64,000 bases of DNA from Bradyrhizobium sp. SK17 (GTDB lineage Bacteria; Pseudomonadota; Alphaproteobacteria; Rhizobiales; Xanthobacteraceae). Made by a program: the position numbers and the translations under genes. Positions within the stretch are counted from its first letter, which is position 1. The number at the start of each line of letters is the position of its first letter. The notes beneath the pieces are model-generated. The model saw only the letters and a list, made by a program, of their open reading frames with translations, ran no database searches and had not been told where the DNA came from. The stretch covers positions 4,417,001 through 4,481,000 of the forward strand of contig NZ_CP025113.1 in the NCBI RefSeq assembly GCF_002831585.1. Reading direction: 5' to 3'. This document shows, piece after piece, positions 25,842 through 35,880 of the stretch.

Positions 25842-27335
25842 ATGACGTTCCTTATCGAGCCTTCGATCGTTGATCAGCAAATCTGGCGCAAGGCGGCGTC
25901 GCAGGCCCGCAAGCTCAAGCTTAAGCTGCCGACCTTCTCGCAGCTCGCGCATCCGGACGTGCCTTCCGCGCGCCTGTGGGGAGAGATCGAGTCGGTCGGG
26001 CCCGACGAGCCGAACGCGGCCAATCTCTACCGCATGCATTGGTATAATGGGACCAACCGCAGGAGCAGGGACTGGGTGCCGGGGCACATCGTCCTGCGCA
26101 AGGAGTTCACCGGCGTCGACGCACCGATCATCGTCCTGCTCGGCAACCGATTTCCGATGATTGGCGCGCACAAGGTGCTGCCCGCCTATGCCGCCTTGAT
26201 CGAGCAGTTGGTGACCGGCCGCTTCGATCCGGCGGAGCAGAAGGCGGTCTGGCCGTCGACCGGCAACTACTGTCGCGGCGGGGTCGCGGTCTCCCGTATT
26301 CTCGGCTGCCGCGGCGTCGCAGTGTTGCCGGAGGGGATGAGCCGCGAACGGTTCGAATGGCTCGAGAAATGGGTCAGCGATCCCAGCGACATCGTGAGGA
26401 CGCCGGGCACCGAGAGCAACGTCAAGGAAATCTACGACAAATGCGCCGAGCTGAGAGCGGACGACAGCAATGTCATCCTCAATCAGTTCTCGTCGTTCTC
26501 GAACTATCTCATCCATTATACGTGCACGGGACGGGCGGCGGAGGAGGCTTTCAAGGCCTTCAAGGCGGATCAGGATTACGAGCTCGCCGCCTTCGTCTCC
26601 GCCACGGGATCGTCAGGCACGATCGCGGCCGGTGATTTTCTCAAGACCCGCTGGGGCTCCAAGACGGCGGCCGTCGAGGCGCTCGAATGTCCCACCATGC
26701 TCAACAACGGCTATGGCGAGCATAATATCCAGGGGATCGGCGACAAGCACATTCCCTTGATCCAGAACGTCATGAATCTGGATTTCGTGGTCGGCGTCTC
26801 GGACCGCGTCACCGACCGGTTGAACCTGCTGTTCGGATCGAAGACCGGCCGGAATTATCTCGAGCGGCGCCGCGGTCTCGAGCCGGCGCTGGTGCGCAGT
26901 TTCGATCACGTCGGCATTTCCGGGTTCGCCAACATCGTCGCGGCCATCAAGCTCGCCAAGCAGATGGCGTACGGCCCGGACCAGGTGATCGTGACGGTGG
27001 CGACGGACAGTGCCTCGCTCTATCAGAGCGAGCGTACGCAGTTCGAGCAGTCTCACTATTCGAGAGGCTTCGATGAGATCAACGCGGCCGAAACATTCGG
27101 CGCATGTTTGCTCGGTGTCGCCTCCGATCACGTCGTCGAGCTGACCGAGACGAAGCGGCGCGCGATCTTCAATCTCGGCTACTATACCTGGGTCGAGCAG
27201 CAAGGCGTTGCTGTCGCTGATTTTGAACGACGTCGTGCGCAGTCTTTCTGGACCCGCATTCAGGACAGTCTCAACGAGTGGGATCGACTGACGACTGAAT
27301 TCAACAATGAGGCAAGTGGTCGCAACGACGGCTAA
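25842..27335 (+). CDS. PLP-dependent enzyme of fold-type II, function unknown
   Basis: 497 residues, much longer than cysteine synthases. Visible features are VLLGNRFPMIGAHKVLPAY with a possible Schiff-base Lys, STGNYCRGGVAVSRILGC, VLPEGMSRERFEWLEKW and the phosphate-binding loop SATGSSGTIAAGDF. The reading as a fold-type II (cysteine synthase / tryptophan synthase beta-like) enzyme is good; the reaction is not known to me. It starts 12 bases after fbiC, so it is part of the F420 operon, and it ends that operon. It may act on an amino-acid intermediate of the pathway. Confidence 0.75.
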   Translation: MTFLIEPSIVDQQIWRKAASQARKLKLKLPTFSQLAHPDVPSARLWGEIESVGPDEPNAANLYRMHWYNGTNRRSRDWVPGHIVLRKEFTGVDAPIIVLLGNRFPMIGAHKVLPAYAALIEQLVTGRFDPAEQKAVWPSTGNYCRGGVAVSRILGCRGVAVLPEGMSRERFEWLEKWVSDPSDIVRTPGTESNVKEIYDKCAELRADDSNVILNQFSSFSNYLIHYTCTGRAAEEAFKAFKADQDYELAAFVSATGSSGTIAAGDFLKTRWGSKTAAVEALECPTMLNNGYGEHNIQGIGDKHIPLIQNVMNLDFVVGVSDRVTDRLNLLFGSKTGRNYLERRRGLEPALVRSFDHVGISGFANIVAAIKLAKQMAYGPDQVIVTVATDSASLYQSERTQFEQSHYSRGFDEINAAETFGACLLGVASDHVVELTETKRRAIFNLGYYTWVEQQGVAVADFERRRAQSFWTRIQDSLNEWDRLTTEFNNEASGRNDG

Positions 27336-27344
27336 TGCCATTGC

Positions 27345-27389
27345 CGGACCGTGCGATGGCTTCGTAGATCGGTGCGGTCCGTTTGTTTT
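27345..27389 (+). terminator. Probable terminator of the F420 operon
   Basis: CGGACCG (27345-27351) pairs with CGGTCCG (27375-27381), with a second short stem (CGAT/ATCG) inside and a loop around GGCTTCGTAG. It is followed by TTTGTTTTG. The stem is interrupted and the T-run is imperfect, so the call is moderate. Confidence 0.5.
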
Positions 27390-27463
27390 GTGCGAAATGA
27401 CAGCAGTGCGGCGCAAAATGCAGCAGCCGGAAGACTTGACGCGTGAACGAGGATTGATATTAA

Positions 27464-27485
27464 TATACTAAATATAGGATGATAG
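27464..27485. promoter_or_regulatory. Putative GntR operator, Liv transporter operon
   Basis: The 22 bases from 27464 agree with the matching part of the 19487-19512 site at 16 positions, including TACTAA and the terminal GATAG. The region is very AT-rich (TTGATATTAATATACTAAA), unlike its surroundings, and lies 110 bases before the binding-protein gene. Confidence 0.5.
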
Positions 27486-27594
27486 GATCATCCAGTTGAG
27501 CGGCCGCCGAACAAGAGCCGGCAAGACCACGGGCGGCGCGCTGTATCCCTGTTTCAGGTTTCGAAGAACGCTCAAAACGAGCAGGAGAGGAAAG

Positions 27595-28758
27595 ATGAGC
27601 CGAACACACGGATTGCTTCTCAGCGTCGCGTTGGCTGGGATGATGTCGAGCCTGACGGCAGCTGGCGCTGCTGCCCAAACCATCAAGATTGGCGTCAACG
27701 AGCCGCTCACCGGACCCTTCGCGGCATCCGGAACCTATGTCGTCAACGGCGCCAAGATCGCCGCTGACGAGATCAACGCGAAGGGCGGGTTGCTCGGTAG
27801 CAAGATCGAGCTCGTCATCGAGGACAACAAGAGCAATCCGACCGAGGCTGCGGCTGTTGCGGAGAAACTGATCACGCGCGACAAGGTCCCGGTCATGATG
27901 GGCGCGTGGGGATCCAGCCTCACGCTCGCGGTGATGCCGAAGCTGATGGAATACAAGATCCCGATGGTGGTCGAGACGTCGTCGTCCAGCAAGATCACGA
28001 CGTCGGGCAATCCCTATATCTTCCGTATCTCGCCGCCGTCGTCGGTCGAAGCGGCCGAGTTCAAGCCGATCATGCCGACGCTCGGCATCAAGAAGGCCGA
28101 CTTCCTCGTCATCAACAATGATTGGGGTCGTGGTTCGGCCGACGATTTCGGCAAGGCGCTGAAGGCGCAGAACATCCAGATCGGCCTCGTCGAGATCATG
28201 GATCAGGCCGCACAGGACATGAGCGCCCAGCTCTCCAAGATCAAGGCGTCTGACTCCGACACGATCATGGTCACGACGGCCGTCGAGCAGCTGACGCTGG
28301 TGCTCAAGCAGGCCGCCGCGCTCGGCATCACCAAGAAGATCGTCACGACCGGCGGCTCGCAGAATCCCGACCAGCTGATCGAGCAGGCCGGCGCCGCCGC
28401 CAACGGCTCGATGCACCTGACCACCTTCGCGCCCTGGTATCCGGACAAGACGCCGGATCCGGTCGCGACCAACTACTTCCTCGGCGAGTGGAAGAAGCGC
28501 GGCTTCGCCTTCGCAGGCGCCACCGAGAGCTTCCGCGGCTATGACGGCATCCGCACCATCGCCAATGCGATCCAGCGTGCCGGCAAGGCTGACCCGGAAG
28601 CCATCACCGAGGCGCTCTGGAAGGTCGACTTCACCGGCCTCAACGGTCCGATCAAATTCGTCAAGCAGGGACCGGCCGGCAAGGAGAGCGGACAAAGCAT
28701 GCCCAATCTCTATCTGATCAAGATCGAGAACGATAAGGTGGTCCTGTCGGGATCGTAA
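27595..28758 (+). CDS. ABC importer substrate-binding protein (branched-chain amino-acid type)
   Basis: 387 residues. The start ATG 27595 has AGGAGAGG just upstream. A signal peptide (MSRTHGLLLSVALAGMMSSL, cleavage near AAAQ) precedes a type I periplasmic binding fold: IKIGVNEPLTGPFAASG, IELVIEDNKSNPTEA, GAWGSSLTLAVMP. Such proteins bind amino acids, amides, urea or aromatic acids. Directly followed by its two permeases and two ATPases, so it should take up the substrate or a product of this island. Confidence 0.88.
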   Translation: MSRTHGLLLSVALAGMMSSLTAAGAAAQTIKIGVNEPLTGPFAASGTYVVNGAKIAADEINAKGGLLGSKIELVIEDNKSNPTEAAAVAEKLITRDKVPVMMGAWGSSLTLAVMPKLMEYKIPMVVETSSSSKITTSGNPYIFRISPPSSVEAAEFKPIMPTLGIKKADFLVINNDWGRGSADDFGKALKAQNIQIGLVEIMDQAAQDMSAQLSKIKASDSDTIMVTTAVEQLTLVLKQAAALGITKKIVTTGGSQNPDQLIEQAGAAANGSMHLTTFAPWYPDKTPDPVATNYFLGEWKKRGFAFAGATESFRGYDGIRTIANAIQRAGKADPEAITEALWKVDFTGLNGPIKFVKQGPAGKESGQSMPNLYLIKIENDKVVLSGS

Positions 28759-28866
28759 GACCCGCACGTCGCGCGCGGGGTGCCGCCCGTCGGGCGACCC
28801 CCGTGGCATTTGCTTTCCTCCAACCACACGGCGGCCCGCGCAATCGTTCGGCCGAAGCCATTGATC

Positions 28867-29739
28867 ATGACCGAGCTTCTTCAACACCTCATCAACACGC
28901 TCATCCTCGGAAGTACCTACGCCTTGCTGGGGATCGGCCTGACGCTGATCTTCGGCATCATGCGCGTGGTCAATTTCGCGCATGGCGAGCTCTATTCGTT
29001 CGGAGCGTATATTCTCTACTTCGTGGCGATCATGCTCGGCGCGAACTTCTTCGTTGCGCTGATCGCGGCAATCGTCGCGGGCTGTCTGCTCGGCGCTCTC
29101 CTGGAGTTCGTGTTGCTGCGGCCGATGCGCGGTGCCGACATCGACACCACGATGCTGGTCATGATCGGCGCCATGATCGTGATGCAGAACGGCGAGCAGT
29201 TCGTCTGGGGCGGGGTTGCCAAGTCGGTCGCGACGCCGTTTCCGGAGCTGCCGCTCGTGATCGGGTCGTTCTCCGTCTCCTGGCTGCGCCTGTTCGTGTT
29301 CTGCGCTGCGCTTGCGCTGATCGGTGTGGCTTATTTCCTGATCAACCGGACCAAGCTCGGCAAGGCGATGCGAGCGACGTTCCAGGACCGCGACGCCGCA
29401 TCATTGATGGGCGTCAACATCCAGTTCATCTACATGGCGACGTTTGCGATCGGCTCGAGCCTTGCCGCGGCCGCCGGAGCGTTGCTGGGGCCGGTCTATG
29501 TGATCTCGCCGCAGATGGGCAATCTGGCGTCGCTGAAGTCGTTTGCGATCGTCATTCTCGGTGGGCTGGGGAGCATTCAGGGCGCCACGATCGGCGGCTT
29601 CCTGCTCGCGCTGGCCGAGGAACTCGGCGCCGGCTACATCTCGTCCGGTTACCGCGACGCCATGGGATTCCTGATCATCATCGCCGTGCTTCTGTTCAGG
29701 CCGACGGGGCTATTCGCCCGCGTGGAGCGCGTCGGATGA
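28867..29739 (+). CDS. ABC importer permease, LivH type
   Basis: 290 residues, almost all hydrophobic, with about eight membrane helices. LLGIGLTLIFGIMRVVNFAHGELYSFGAY is split across the family's usual first loop (NFAHGE), and GRAMRATFQDRDAASLMG-like KAMRATFQDRDAA is the cytoplasmic coupling region. ATG 28867 was chosen because it begins the typical hydrophobic start; the open frame upstream is polar and unsupported. Its stop overlaps the next permease start (ATGA). Confidence 0.88.
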   Translation: MTELLQHLINTLILGSTYALLGIGLTLIFGIMRVVNFAHGELYSFGAYILYFVAIMLGANFFVALIAAIVAGCLLGALLEFVLLRPMRGADIDTTMLVMIGAMIVMQNGEQFVWGGVAKSVATPFPELPLVIGSFSVSWLRLFVFCAALALIGVAYFLINRTKLGKAMRATFQDRDAASLMGVNIQFIYMATFAIGSSLAAAAGALLGPVYVISPQMGNLASLKSFAIVILGGLGSIQGATIGGFLLALAEELGAGYISSGYRDAMGFLIIIAVLLFRPTGLFARVERVG

Positions 29740-30773
29740 AGCGGCTGATCCCCTATCTCTCGCTGCTGGCGTTCGCGTCGGTACCGCTGTGGCTGCAAGA
29801 TCCCTATCTGCTCAATACGTTCATCACGACGGGCATCTTCATCATTGCCGCCATGAGCCTCAATCTGCTGCTCGGCTATACCGGGCAGCTCAGCCTGGGA
29901 CATGTCGCCTTCTTCGGTATCGGCGCTTACACCAGCGCACTGGTCTCGCTCGGCTTCGATGTCGAACTGATCGGCGGCTTTCGTGTAGTTCATGAACCCT
30001 GGCCGCCCTGGTCGGGTTTCGTGATCGGCACGCTGGTTGCGGCGATCTGCGGCTATGCCGTCGGCAAATTGTCGTTCAGGGTGAGAGGTGCCTATTTCGT
30101 CATCGTGACCGTCAGCTTCGCCGAGGTCGTCAGGCTGATCGCGTTGAACTGGGTCGAGCTGACGCAGGGGCCGCTGGCGCTGACCTCGATCCCACCGATG
30201 ACGCTTGGATTGCCCGGGTTGGGTTCGCTGGATTTCTACAGCAAGCAGTCGAACTACTATCTGGTGCTCGGCGTCGCCGTCGTCGCCTATGTGGTGATCC
30301 GGCGCCTGGTCTATTCGCGGGTCGGGCGCGCGATGGTCGCTCTCAAGGAGAACGAGTCGCTCGCGGTCTCGGTCGGCATCGACGTCACGCGTTATCTGGT
30401 GCTGGCCGCGGTGTTCTCCGCTGGCATCGCCGGCGCGGCGGGGAGCCTCTACGCGCATTACCTGAAGATCATCGATCCGGACGTGTTTGCGTTCATATAC
30501 ACCGTCACGATCGTGATCATGGTGATCTCGGGCGGCAAGGGCACGCTGGCCGGCCCGATCGTGGGCGGCCTCATCTTCGGCTTCCTGCCGGTCGCTGTCC
30601 GGTCGTTCGCGGCGCCCGAGATTCAGTGGATCCTCTATGGTCTGCTGATGATCATCATCGTCTTTGTGCTGCCCACCGGAATCGTTCCGGCGATCGAGAA
30701 ATGGTTCCTGACCCCTCGCAAGGAGCCGAGCAGCGCAGATTCCTATCAAGCCAAGGTGCGCGACACGCCATGA
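29736..30773 (+). CDS. ABC importer permease, LivM type
   Basis: 345 residues with about nine helices. NLLLGYTGQLSLGHVAFFGIGAY is broken here only for length; GYTGQLSLGHVAFFG is the LivM signature, and VALKENESLAVSVGID is the coupling loop. It overlaps livH upstream and the ATPase gene downstream by ATGA junctions. Confidence 0.88.
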   Translation: MKRLIPYLSLLAFASVPLWLQDPYLLNTFITTGIFIIAAMSLNLLLGYTGQLSLGHVAFFGIGAYTSALVSLGFDVELIGGFRVVHEPWPPWSGFVIGTLVAAICGYAVGKLSFRVRGAYFVIVTVSFAEVVRLIALNWVELTQGPLALTSIPPMTLGLPGLGSLDFYSKQSNYYLVLGVAVVAYVVIRRLVYSRVGRAMVALKENESLAVSVGIDVTRYLVLAAVFSAGIAGAAGSLYAHYLKIIDPDVFAFIYTVTIVIMVISGGKGTLAGPIVGGLIFGFLPVAVRSFAAPEIQWILYGLLMIIIVFVLPTGIVPAIEKWFLTPRKEPSSADSYQAKVRDTP

Positions 30774-31561
30774 CCGCTATCGATCTCGCGACGCCGGAGC
30801 CCGTTCTATCCGTTGAGCACATCGCCGTGCACTTCGGTGGGCTGGTGGCAATCGCCGACATGAGCTTCACCGTCAACAAGGGGAGGTCGTCAGTCTCATC
30901 GGGCCTAACGGCGCGGGCAAGACGACCGCCTTCAACGTCATCACCGGATTCCTGCGGCCGACCAAGGGCGAGGTCCGCTACCGCGGCAACTCGCTCAGCA
31001 ATCTGAAACCGCATCAGGTGACGTCGCTTGGACTGGCGCGGACCTTTCAGCGGACCAGCGTGTTCCAGAGCGTGACGGTGTTCGACAATGTCATGATCGG
31101 TCTGCATCGGCGCGGACGATCGAGCCTGCTCGATGTGTTGCTGGCGCTGCCCCGGGAGAAGCAATCAGAAGCCGAGCTGCGCCATCTCGCGCAGGAATTG
31201 CTCGAGATGGTCGGCATTGCACGTCGGGCGGACGAGCTCGCGGGTTCGCTGTCATACGGCGACCAGCGGCTGCTCGGCGTCGCACTGGCGCTGGCATCGG
31301 ATCCGTCGATGCTTCTGCTCGACGAGCCGGTGTCGGGCATGAACGCCACCGAGACCGCGCGTTTCATGGAGCTGCTCGACAAGCTTCACAAGCGTGGCAT
31401 GTCCATCCTTCTGGTCGAACACGATGTTCCCATGGTGATGGGCGTCTCCGACCGGATTGTCGTGTTGAACTACGGCCGTATCATCGCCTCGGGACCGCCT
31501 GCGGAGATTCGCGGCAACCCCGAGGTGATACGGGCCTATCTTGGCGAAAAGGCGAGCCGGC

Positions 31562-31575
<14 letters not shown>
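30770..31575 (+). pseudogene. ABC importer ATPase, LivG type, split by a one-base frameshift
   Basis: The gene starts at ATG 30770 (MTAIDLATPEPVLSVEHIAV) but loses frame after FTVNKG. The run GGGG at 30880-30883 needs one more G; with it the reading is KGEVVSLIGPNGAGKTTAF, an intact Walker A motif, continuing without a break to 31575. Further on, SYGDQRLLGVALALA (signature motif) and LLLDEPVSG (Walker B) are present. As given, the frame from 30770 stops at 31006 and the rest starts anew at 31018. Either an assembly error or a real lesion that would remove one ATPase of the importer. Confidence 0.85.
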
Positions 31576-32266
<691 letters not shown>

Positions 32267-32356
32267 CGGCAATTCAAAAAATCGAAACGGCAGGACGACA
32301 GGAACTGCCGTTCTGGCGACGTGCGGGCGTCCGAACGGCGACGCGATGTCGGGTCA

Positions 32357-32536
32357 ATGATGGTGGATCTGCAGAAAGCAAGGGACGACCAGAAGTCGGA
32401 CGAGTGCATCGCGCTGCTGATGGCGTTCATGCAGATCAGCGATCGCAAGAGCCGTGCCGAGGTCGTCAAGTTTGCCGAACGCTGCGCGCAATTCGGTTCC
32501 GGAGGCATCGTGTCGTTTGGAAATGAACGGCGATGA
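32357..32536 (+). CDS. Small hypothetical protein
   Basis: About 59 residues from ATG 32357. It looks like a helical protein (CIALLMAFMQISDRKSRAEV; VKFAERCAQ) with a plausible soluble fold, but I recognise no family. It fills the otherwise unexplained gap between livF and pntAA. It could be a remnant of a larger gene. Confidence 0.4.
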   Translation: MMVDLQKARDDQKSDECIALLMAFMQISDRKSRAEVVKFAERCAQFGSGGIVSFGNERR

Positions 32537-32582
32537 GCGTGCCCGGCCGCAGGTGGGTTTTTGCCAAGGAAGGGTTCGGTAA

Positions 32583-33707
32583 GTGAAGATTGCCGTAGCG
32601 AAGGAAATCGATCCGTCGGAGCCGCGGGTTGCGGCCTCGCCGGACACCGTGAAGAAGTTCAAGGCGCTGGGCGCCGAGGTCGCGGTCGAGCCGGGGGCGG
32701 GGATCAAGTCGGGGCTGCCCGATTCGGAGTTCACGGCCGTGGGCGCCACCGTCAGCGCCGATGCGCTGAAGGACGCCGACATCATCATCAAGGTGAAGCG
32801 GCCGGAAGCCACCGAGCTGTCGCAGTACAAGCGCGGCGCGCTGGTGATCGCGATCATGGATCCCTACGGCAACGAGGCGGCGCTGAAGGCGATGGCCGAT
32901 GCCGGGGTGTCGGCGTTCGCGATGGAGCTGATGCCGCGCATCACCCGCGCCCAGGTGATGGACGTGCTGTCGTCGCAGGCCAACCTGGCCGGCTACCGGG
33001 CCGTGATCGAGGGCGCCGAGGCGTTCGGCCGCGCCTTCCCGATGATGATGACCGCGGCGGGCACCGTTCCGGCTGCGAAAGTGTTCGTGATGGGCGTCGG
33101 CGTCGCCGGTTTGCAGGCGATCGCGACCGCGCGGCGGCTCGGCGCGGTGGTGACCGCGACGGACGTCCGCCCCGCGACCAAGGAGCAGGTGGAGAGCCTC
33201 GGCGCCAAATTCCTCGCCGTCGAGGACGAGGAGTTCAAGAACGCGCAGACCGCCGGTGGCTACGCCAAGGAGATGTCCAAGGAGTACCAGGCCAAGCAGG
33301 CCGCGCTGACCGCCGAGCACATCAAGAAGCAGGACATCGTGATCACCACCGCGCTGATCCCGGGCCGTCCGGCGCCGAAGCTGGTCTCGGGCGAGATGGT
33401 GAAGTCGATGAAGCCCGGCTCGGTGCTGGTCGATCTCGCGGTCGAGCGCGGCGGCAATGTCGAGGGCGCGAAGCCCGGCGAGGTGGTCGAGACCGACGGC
33501 ATCAAGATCGTCGGCTACACCAATGTCGCCGGCCGGGTCGCGGCCTCGGCCTCCAGCCTCTACGCGCGCAACCTGTTCTCGTTCATCGAGACCATGGTCG
33601 ACAAGGCCAGCAAGGCGCTCGCGGTCAACTGGGACGACGAGCTGGTGAAGGCCACCGCGCTGACCAAGGACGGCGCCGTCATCCATCCCAACTTCCAGCC
33701 GAAGTAA
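32583..33707 (+). CDS. pntAA: Proton-translocating NAD(P) transhydrogenase, alpha subunit part 1 (PntAA)
   Basis: 374 residues, start GTG 32583. It carries the NAD(H)-binding domain [22 protein letters not shown] at the N-terminus (listed with the usual AVAKE..EPRVA pattern) and [21 protein letters not shown] (Rossmann turn) in the middle. It works with PntAB and PntB to drive hydride from NADH to NADP+ using the proton gradient. Located after the Liv operon, it would raise NADPH for the F420 reductase; whether that is its main role is inference. It may also be the organism's housekeeping copy. Confidence 0.92.
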   Translation: MKIAVAKEIDPSEPRVAASPDTVKKFKALGAEVAVEPGAGIKSGLPDSEFTAVGATVSADALKDADIIIKVKRPEATELSQYKRGALVIAIMDPYGNEAALKAMADAGVSAFAMELMPRITRAQVMDVLSSQANLAGYRAVIEGAEAFGRAFPMMMTAAGTVPAAKVFVMGVGVAGLQAIATARRLGAVVTATDVRPATKEQVESLGAKFLAVEDEEFKNAQTAGGYAKEMSKEYQAKQAALTAEHIKKQDIVITTALIPGRPAPKLVSGEMVKSMKPGSVLVDLAVERGGNVEGAKPGEVVETDGIKIVGYTNVAGRVAASASSLYARNLFSFIETMVDKASKALAVNWDDELVKATALTKDGAVIHPNFQPK

Positions 33708-33718
33708 GGAGCCAAGCC

Positions 33719-34036
33719 ATGGAGCATCTCGCGCAGGCCGTCGATCCCTTTGTGTTCCGGCTGTCGATCTTCGTGCTCGCCGTGTTCGTCGGCTATTTCG
33801 TGGTGTGGTCGGTGACGCCTGCGCTGCACACGCCGCTGATGAGCGTGACCAACGCGATCTCCTCGGTGATCGTGGTCGGTGCGCTGCTCGCGGTCGGCGT
33901 CGGCATGGTGTCGAGCGGCTCGGGCTGGGCCCGCGGCTTCGGCTTCGTGGCGCTGATCTTCGCCTGCGTGAACATCTTCGGCGGCTTCCTGGTCACCCAG
34001 CGCATGCTGGCGATGTACAAGAAGAAAGCCAAGTAA
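33719..34036 (+). CDS. pntAB: NAD(P) transhydrogenase, alpha subunit part 2 (PntAB)
   Basis: 105 residues. Three to four membrane helices: [40 protein letters not shown] and [20 protein letters not shown]. It is the short membrane part of the split alpha subunit typical of alphaproteobacteria. It starts 11 bases after pntAA. Confidence 0.92.
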   Translation: MEHLAQAVDPFVFRLSIFVLAVFVGYFVVWSVTPALHTPLMSVTNAISSVIVVGALLAVGVGMVSSGSGWARGFGFVALIFACVNIFGGFLVTQRMLAMYKKKAK

Positions 34037-34080
34037 CGGCAACCACCTCGGGGTGAGTCAAGAATTTGGGGGGACCTGAG

Positions 34081-35478
34081 ATGAGCGCCAATCTCTCTGC
34101 ACTGTTGTATCTCGTGGCGGGGGTGCTGTTCATCCTGTCGCTGCGCGGGCTGTCGAGCCCGGCGTCGTCGCGCCAGGGCAACATGTTCGGCATGATCGGC
34201 ATGGCGATCGCGGTCGGCACCACGCTTGCGGCCCATCCGCCGGCCGACGGCGTGGCCTGGCTGCTGGTGATCCTCGCGGTCGCGATCGGCGGCGGCATCG
34301 GTGCGGTGATCGCCCGCCGGGTGCCGATGACCTCGATGCCGGAGCTCGTCGCCGCGTTCCACTCGCTGGTCGGCATGGCCGCGGTGCTGGTCGCCGCCGG
34401 TGCGTTCTATGCGCCCGAGGCGTTCGACATCGGCACATCAGGCAACATCCATCCGCAGAGCCTGGTCGAGATGTCGCTCGGGGTTGCGATCGGCGCGTTG
34501 ACCTTCACCGGCTCGGTGATAGCGTTCCTGAAGCTGTCGGCCAGGATGAGCGGTGCGCCGATCATCCTGCCGTTCCGCCACGTCATCAACATCGTGCTGG
34601 CGCTGGCGCTGGTGTTCTTCATCGTCGGTCTCGTGCTGTCGGGCAGCGCGTTCGACTTCTGGATGATCGTGATCCTGGCGCTGGCGCTCGGCGTCTTGAT
34701 GATCATCCCGATCGGCGGCGCCGACATGCCGGTCGTGATCTCGATGCTGAACTCGTACTCCGGTTGGGCCGCGGCCGGCATCGGCTTCACGCTCGGCAAC
34801 TCGGCGCTGATCATCACCGGCGCGCTGGTCGGCTCGTCGGGCGCGATCCTGTCCTACATCATGTGCCACGCGATGAACCGCTCGTTCATCTCGGTGATCC
34901 TCGGCGGCTTCGGCGGCGAGACCGCGGCGGCCGGCGGCGGCTCCGGCGAGCAGAAGCCCGCAAAACTCGGCTCGGCCGACGACGCCGCCTTCATCATGAA
35001 GAACGCCTCCAAGGTGATCATCGTGCCCGGCTACGGCATGGCGGTGGCGCAGGCCCAGCACGCGCTGCGCGAGATGGCCGACCTTTTGAAGAAGGAAGGC
35101 GTCGAGGTGAAGTACGCCATCCACCCGGTGGCGGGCCGCATGCCCGGCCACATGAACGTGCTGCTGGCCGAGGCCAACGTGCCCTATGACGAGGTGTTCG
35201 AGCTCGAGGACATCAATTCGGAGTTCGCGCAGGCCGACATCGCGTTCGTGATCGGCGCCAACGACGTCACCAACCCGGCGGCCGAAGAGGACAAGACCTC
35301 GCCGATCTACGGCATGCCGGTGCTGCAGGTGTGGAAGGCCGGCACCGTGATGTTCATCAAGCGCTCGCTGGCGTCGGGCTATGCGGGCATCGACAATCCG
35401 CTGTTCTACCGCGACAACACCATGATGCTGCTCGGCGACGCCAAGAAGGTCACCGAGAACATCGTCAAGGCGATGTAG
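34081..35478 (+). CDS. pntB: NAD(P) transhydrogenase, beta subunit (PntB)
   Basis: 465 residues from ATG 34081 (GGGGGG just upstream at 34068-34073; an upstream TTG is less likely). About eight membrane helices in residues 1-270, then the NADP-binding domain III (VIIVPGYGMAVAQAQHAL, IHPVAGRMPGHMNVLLAEA, VIGANDVTNPAA). It completes the transhydrogenase. It ends a run of genes; a gap with no gene follows. Confidence 0.93.
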   Translation: MSANLSALLYLVAGVLFILSLRGLSSPASSRQGNMFGMIGMAIAVGTTLAAHPPADGVAWLLVILAVAIGGGIGAVIARRVPMTSMPELVAAFHSLVGMAAVLVAAGAFYAPEAFDIGTSGNIHPQSLVEMSLGVAIGALTFTGSVIAFLKLSARMSGAPIILPFRHVINIVLALALVFFIVGLVLSGSAFDFWMIVILALALGVLMIIPIGGADMPVVISMLNSYSGWAAAGIGFTLGNSALIITGALVGSSGAILSYIMCHAMNRSFISVILGGFGGETAAAGGGSGEQKPAKLGSADDAAFIMKNASKVIIVPGYGMAVAQAQHALREMADLLKKEGVEVKYAIHPVAGRMPGHMNVLLAEANVPYDEVFELEDINSEFAQADIAFVIGANDVTNPAAEEDKTSPIYGMPVLQVWKAGTVMFIKRSLASGYAGIDNPLFYRDNTMMLLGDAKKVTENIVKAM

Positions 35479-35880
35479 GACCGATCGCGATGGCGCTGAA
35501 CCGGGACTGGCATCGCGCGCATCGCATGCCGCCCCGGGCGAGGTGCTAACCGTCGCGATCTCGGCCAAGCAGCAATTCAAGCGAAGGCCAGGCTTCGCCA
35601 AACGAGGCGCATGACAACAGAAGCAGGGCGCTGGCGCGCCCTCGGCTCGACAACCCGTCAGAACCCCCGATCTTGCCACTATGCGGGGCGCAGGCCCGCG
35701 TCGGCGCAAGTGCAAGACCGGTGCGCCGGCTGCGATCGATGCCGGAACATCGCAATAGAGCGGGCCTTCGTCGTCAGTCATGGCGGCGTGCCTTTCCGTT
35801 CGGTGGCGAGCGCAATCTGTCGAACAACCGTGAGTACGATGGGCTGTCCCTCATGATGAGAACCGAGCCGGCAGGTGCGT
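35479..35880. other. Intergenic region between convergent pntB and the decarboxylase genes
   Basis: About 400 bases with no gene I can support. It contains two simple hairpins: GCGAAG/CTTCGC (35581-35586 and 35593-35598) and AGGGCGC/GCGCCCT (35625-35631 and 35636-35642, loop TGGC). Neither is followed by a T-run, so terminator function is uncertain. Genes converge here. Confidence 0.5.

Noticed and set aside
27460..28983. A 507-codon minus-strand frame opposite the Liv binding protein
   Set aside because: Lacks any domain and has the composition of a shadow frame; the plus-strand gene is certain.
28803..29735. A long plus-strand frame covering livH that runs into livM (656 codons)
   Set aside because: Only its last part (from 29736) is livM. 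The part over livH is an Arg-rich out-of-frame reading.
32561..33718. A plus-strand frame over pntAA that joins pntAB (491 codons)
   Set aside because: Only the end (from 33719) is real. The first part is the wrong frame of pntAA and has a Gly/Arg-rich composition.
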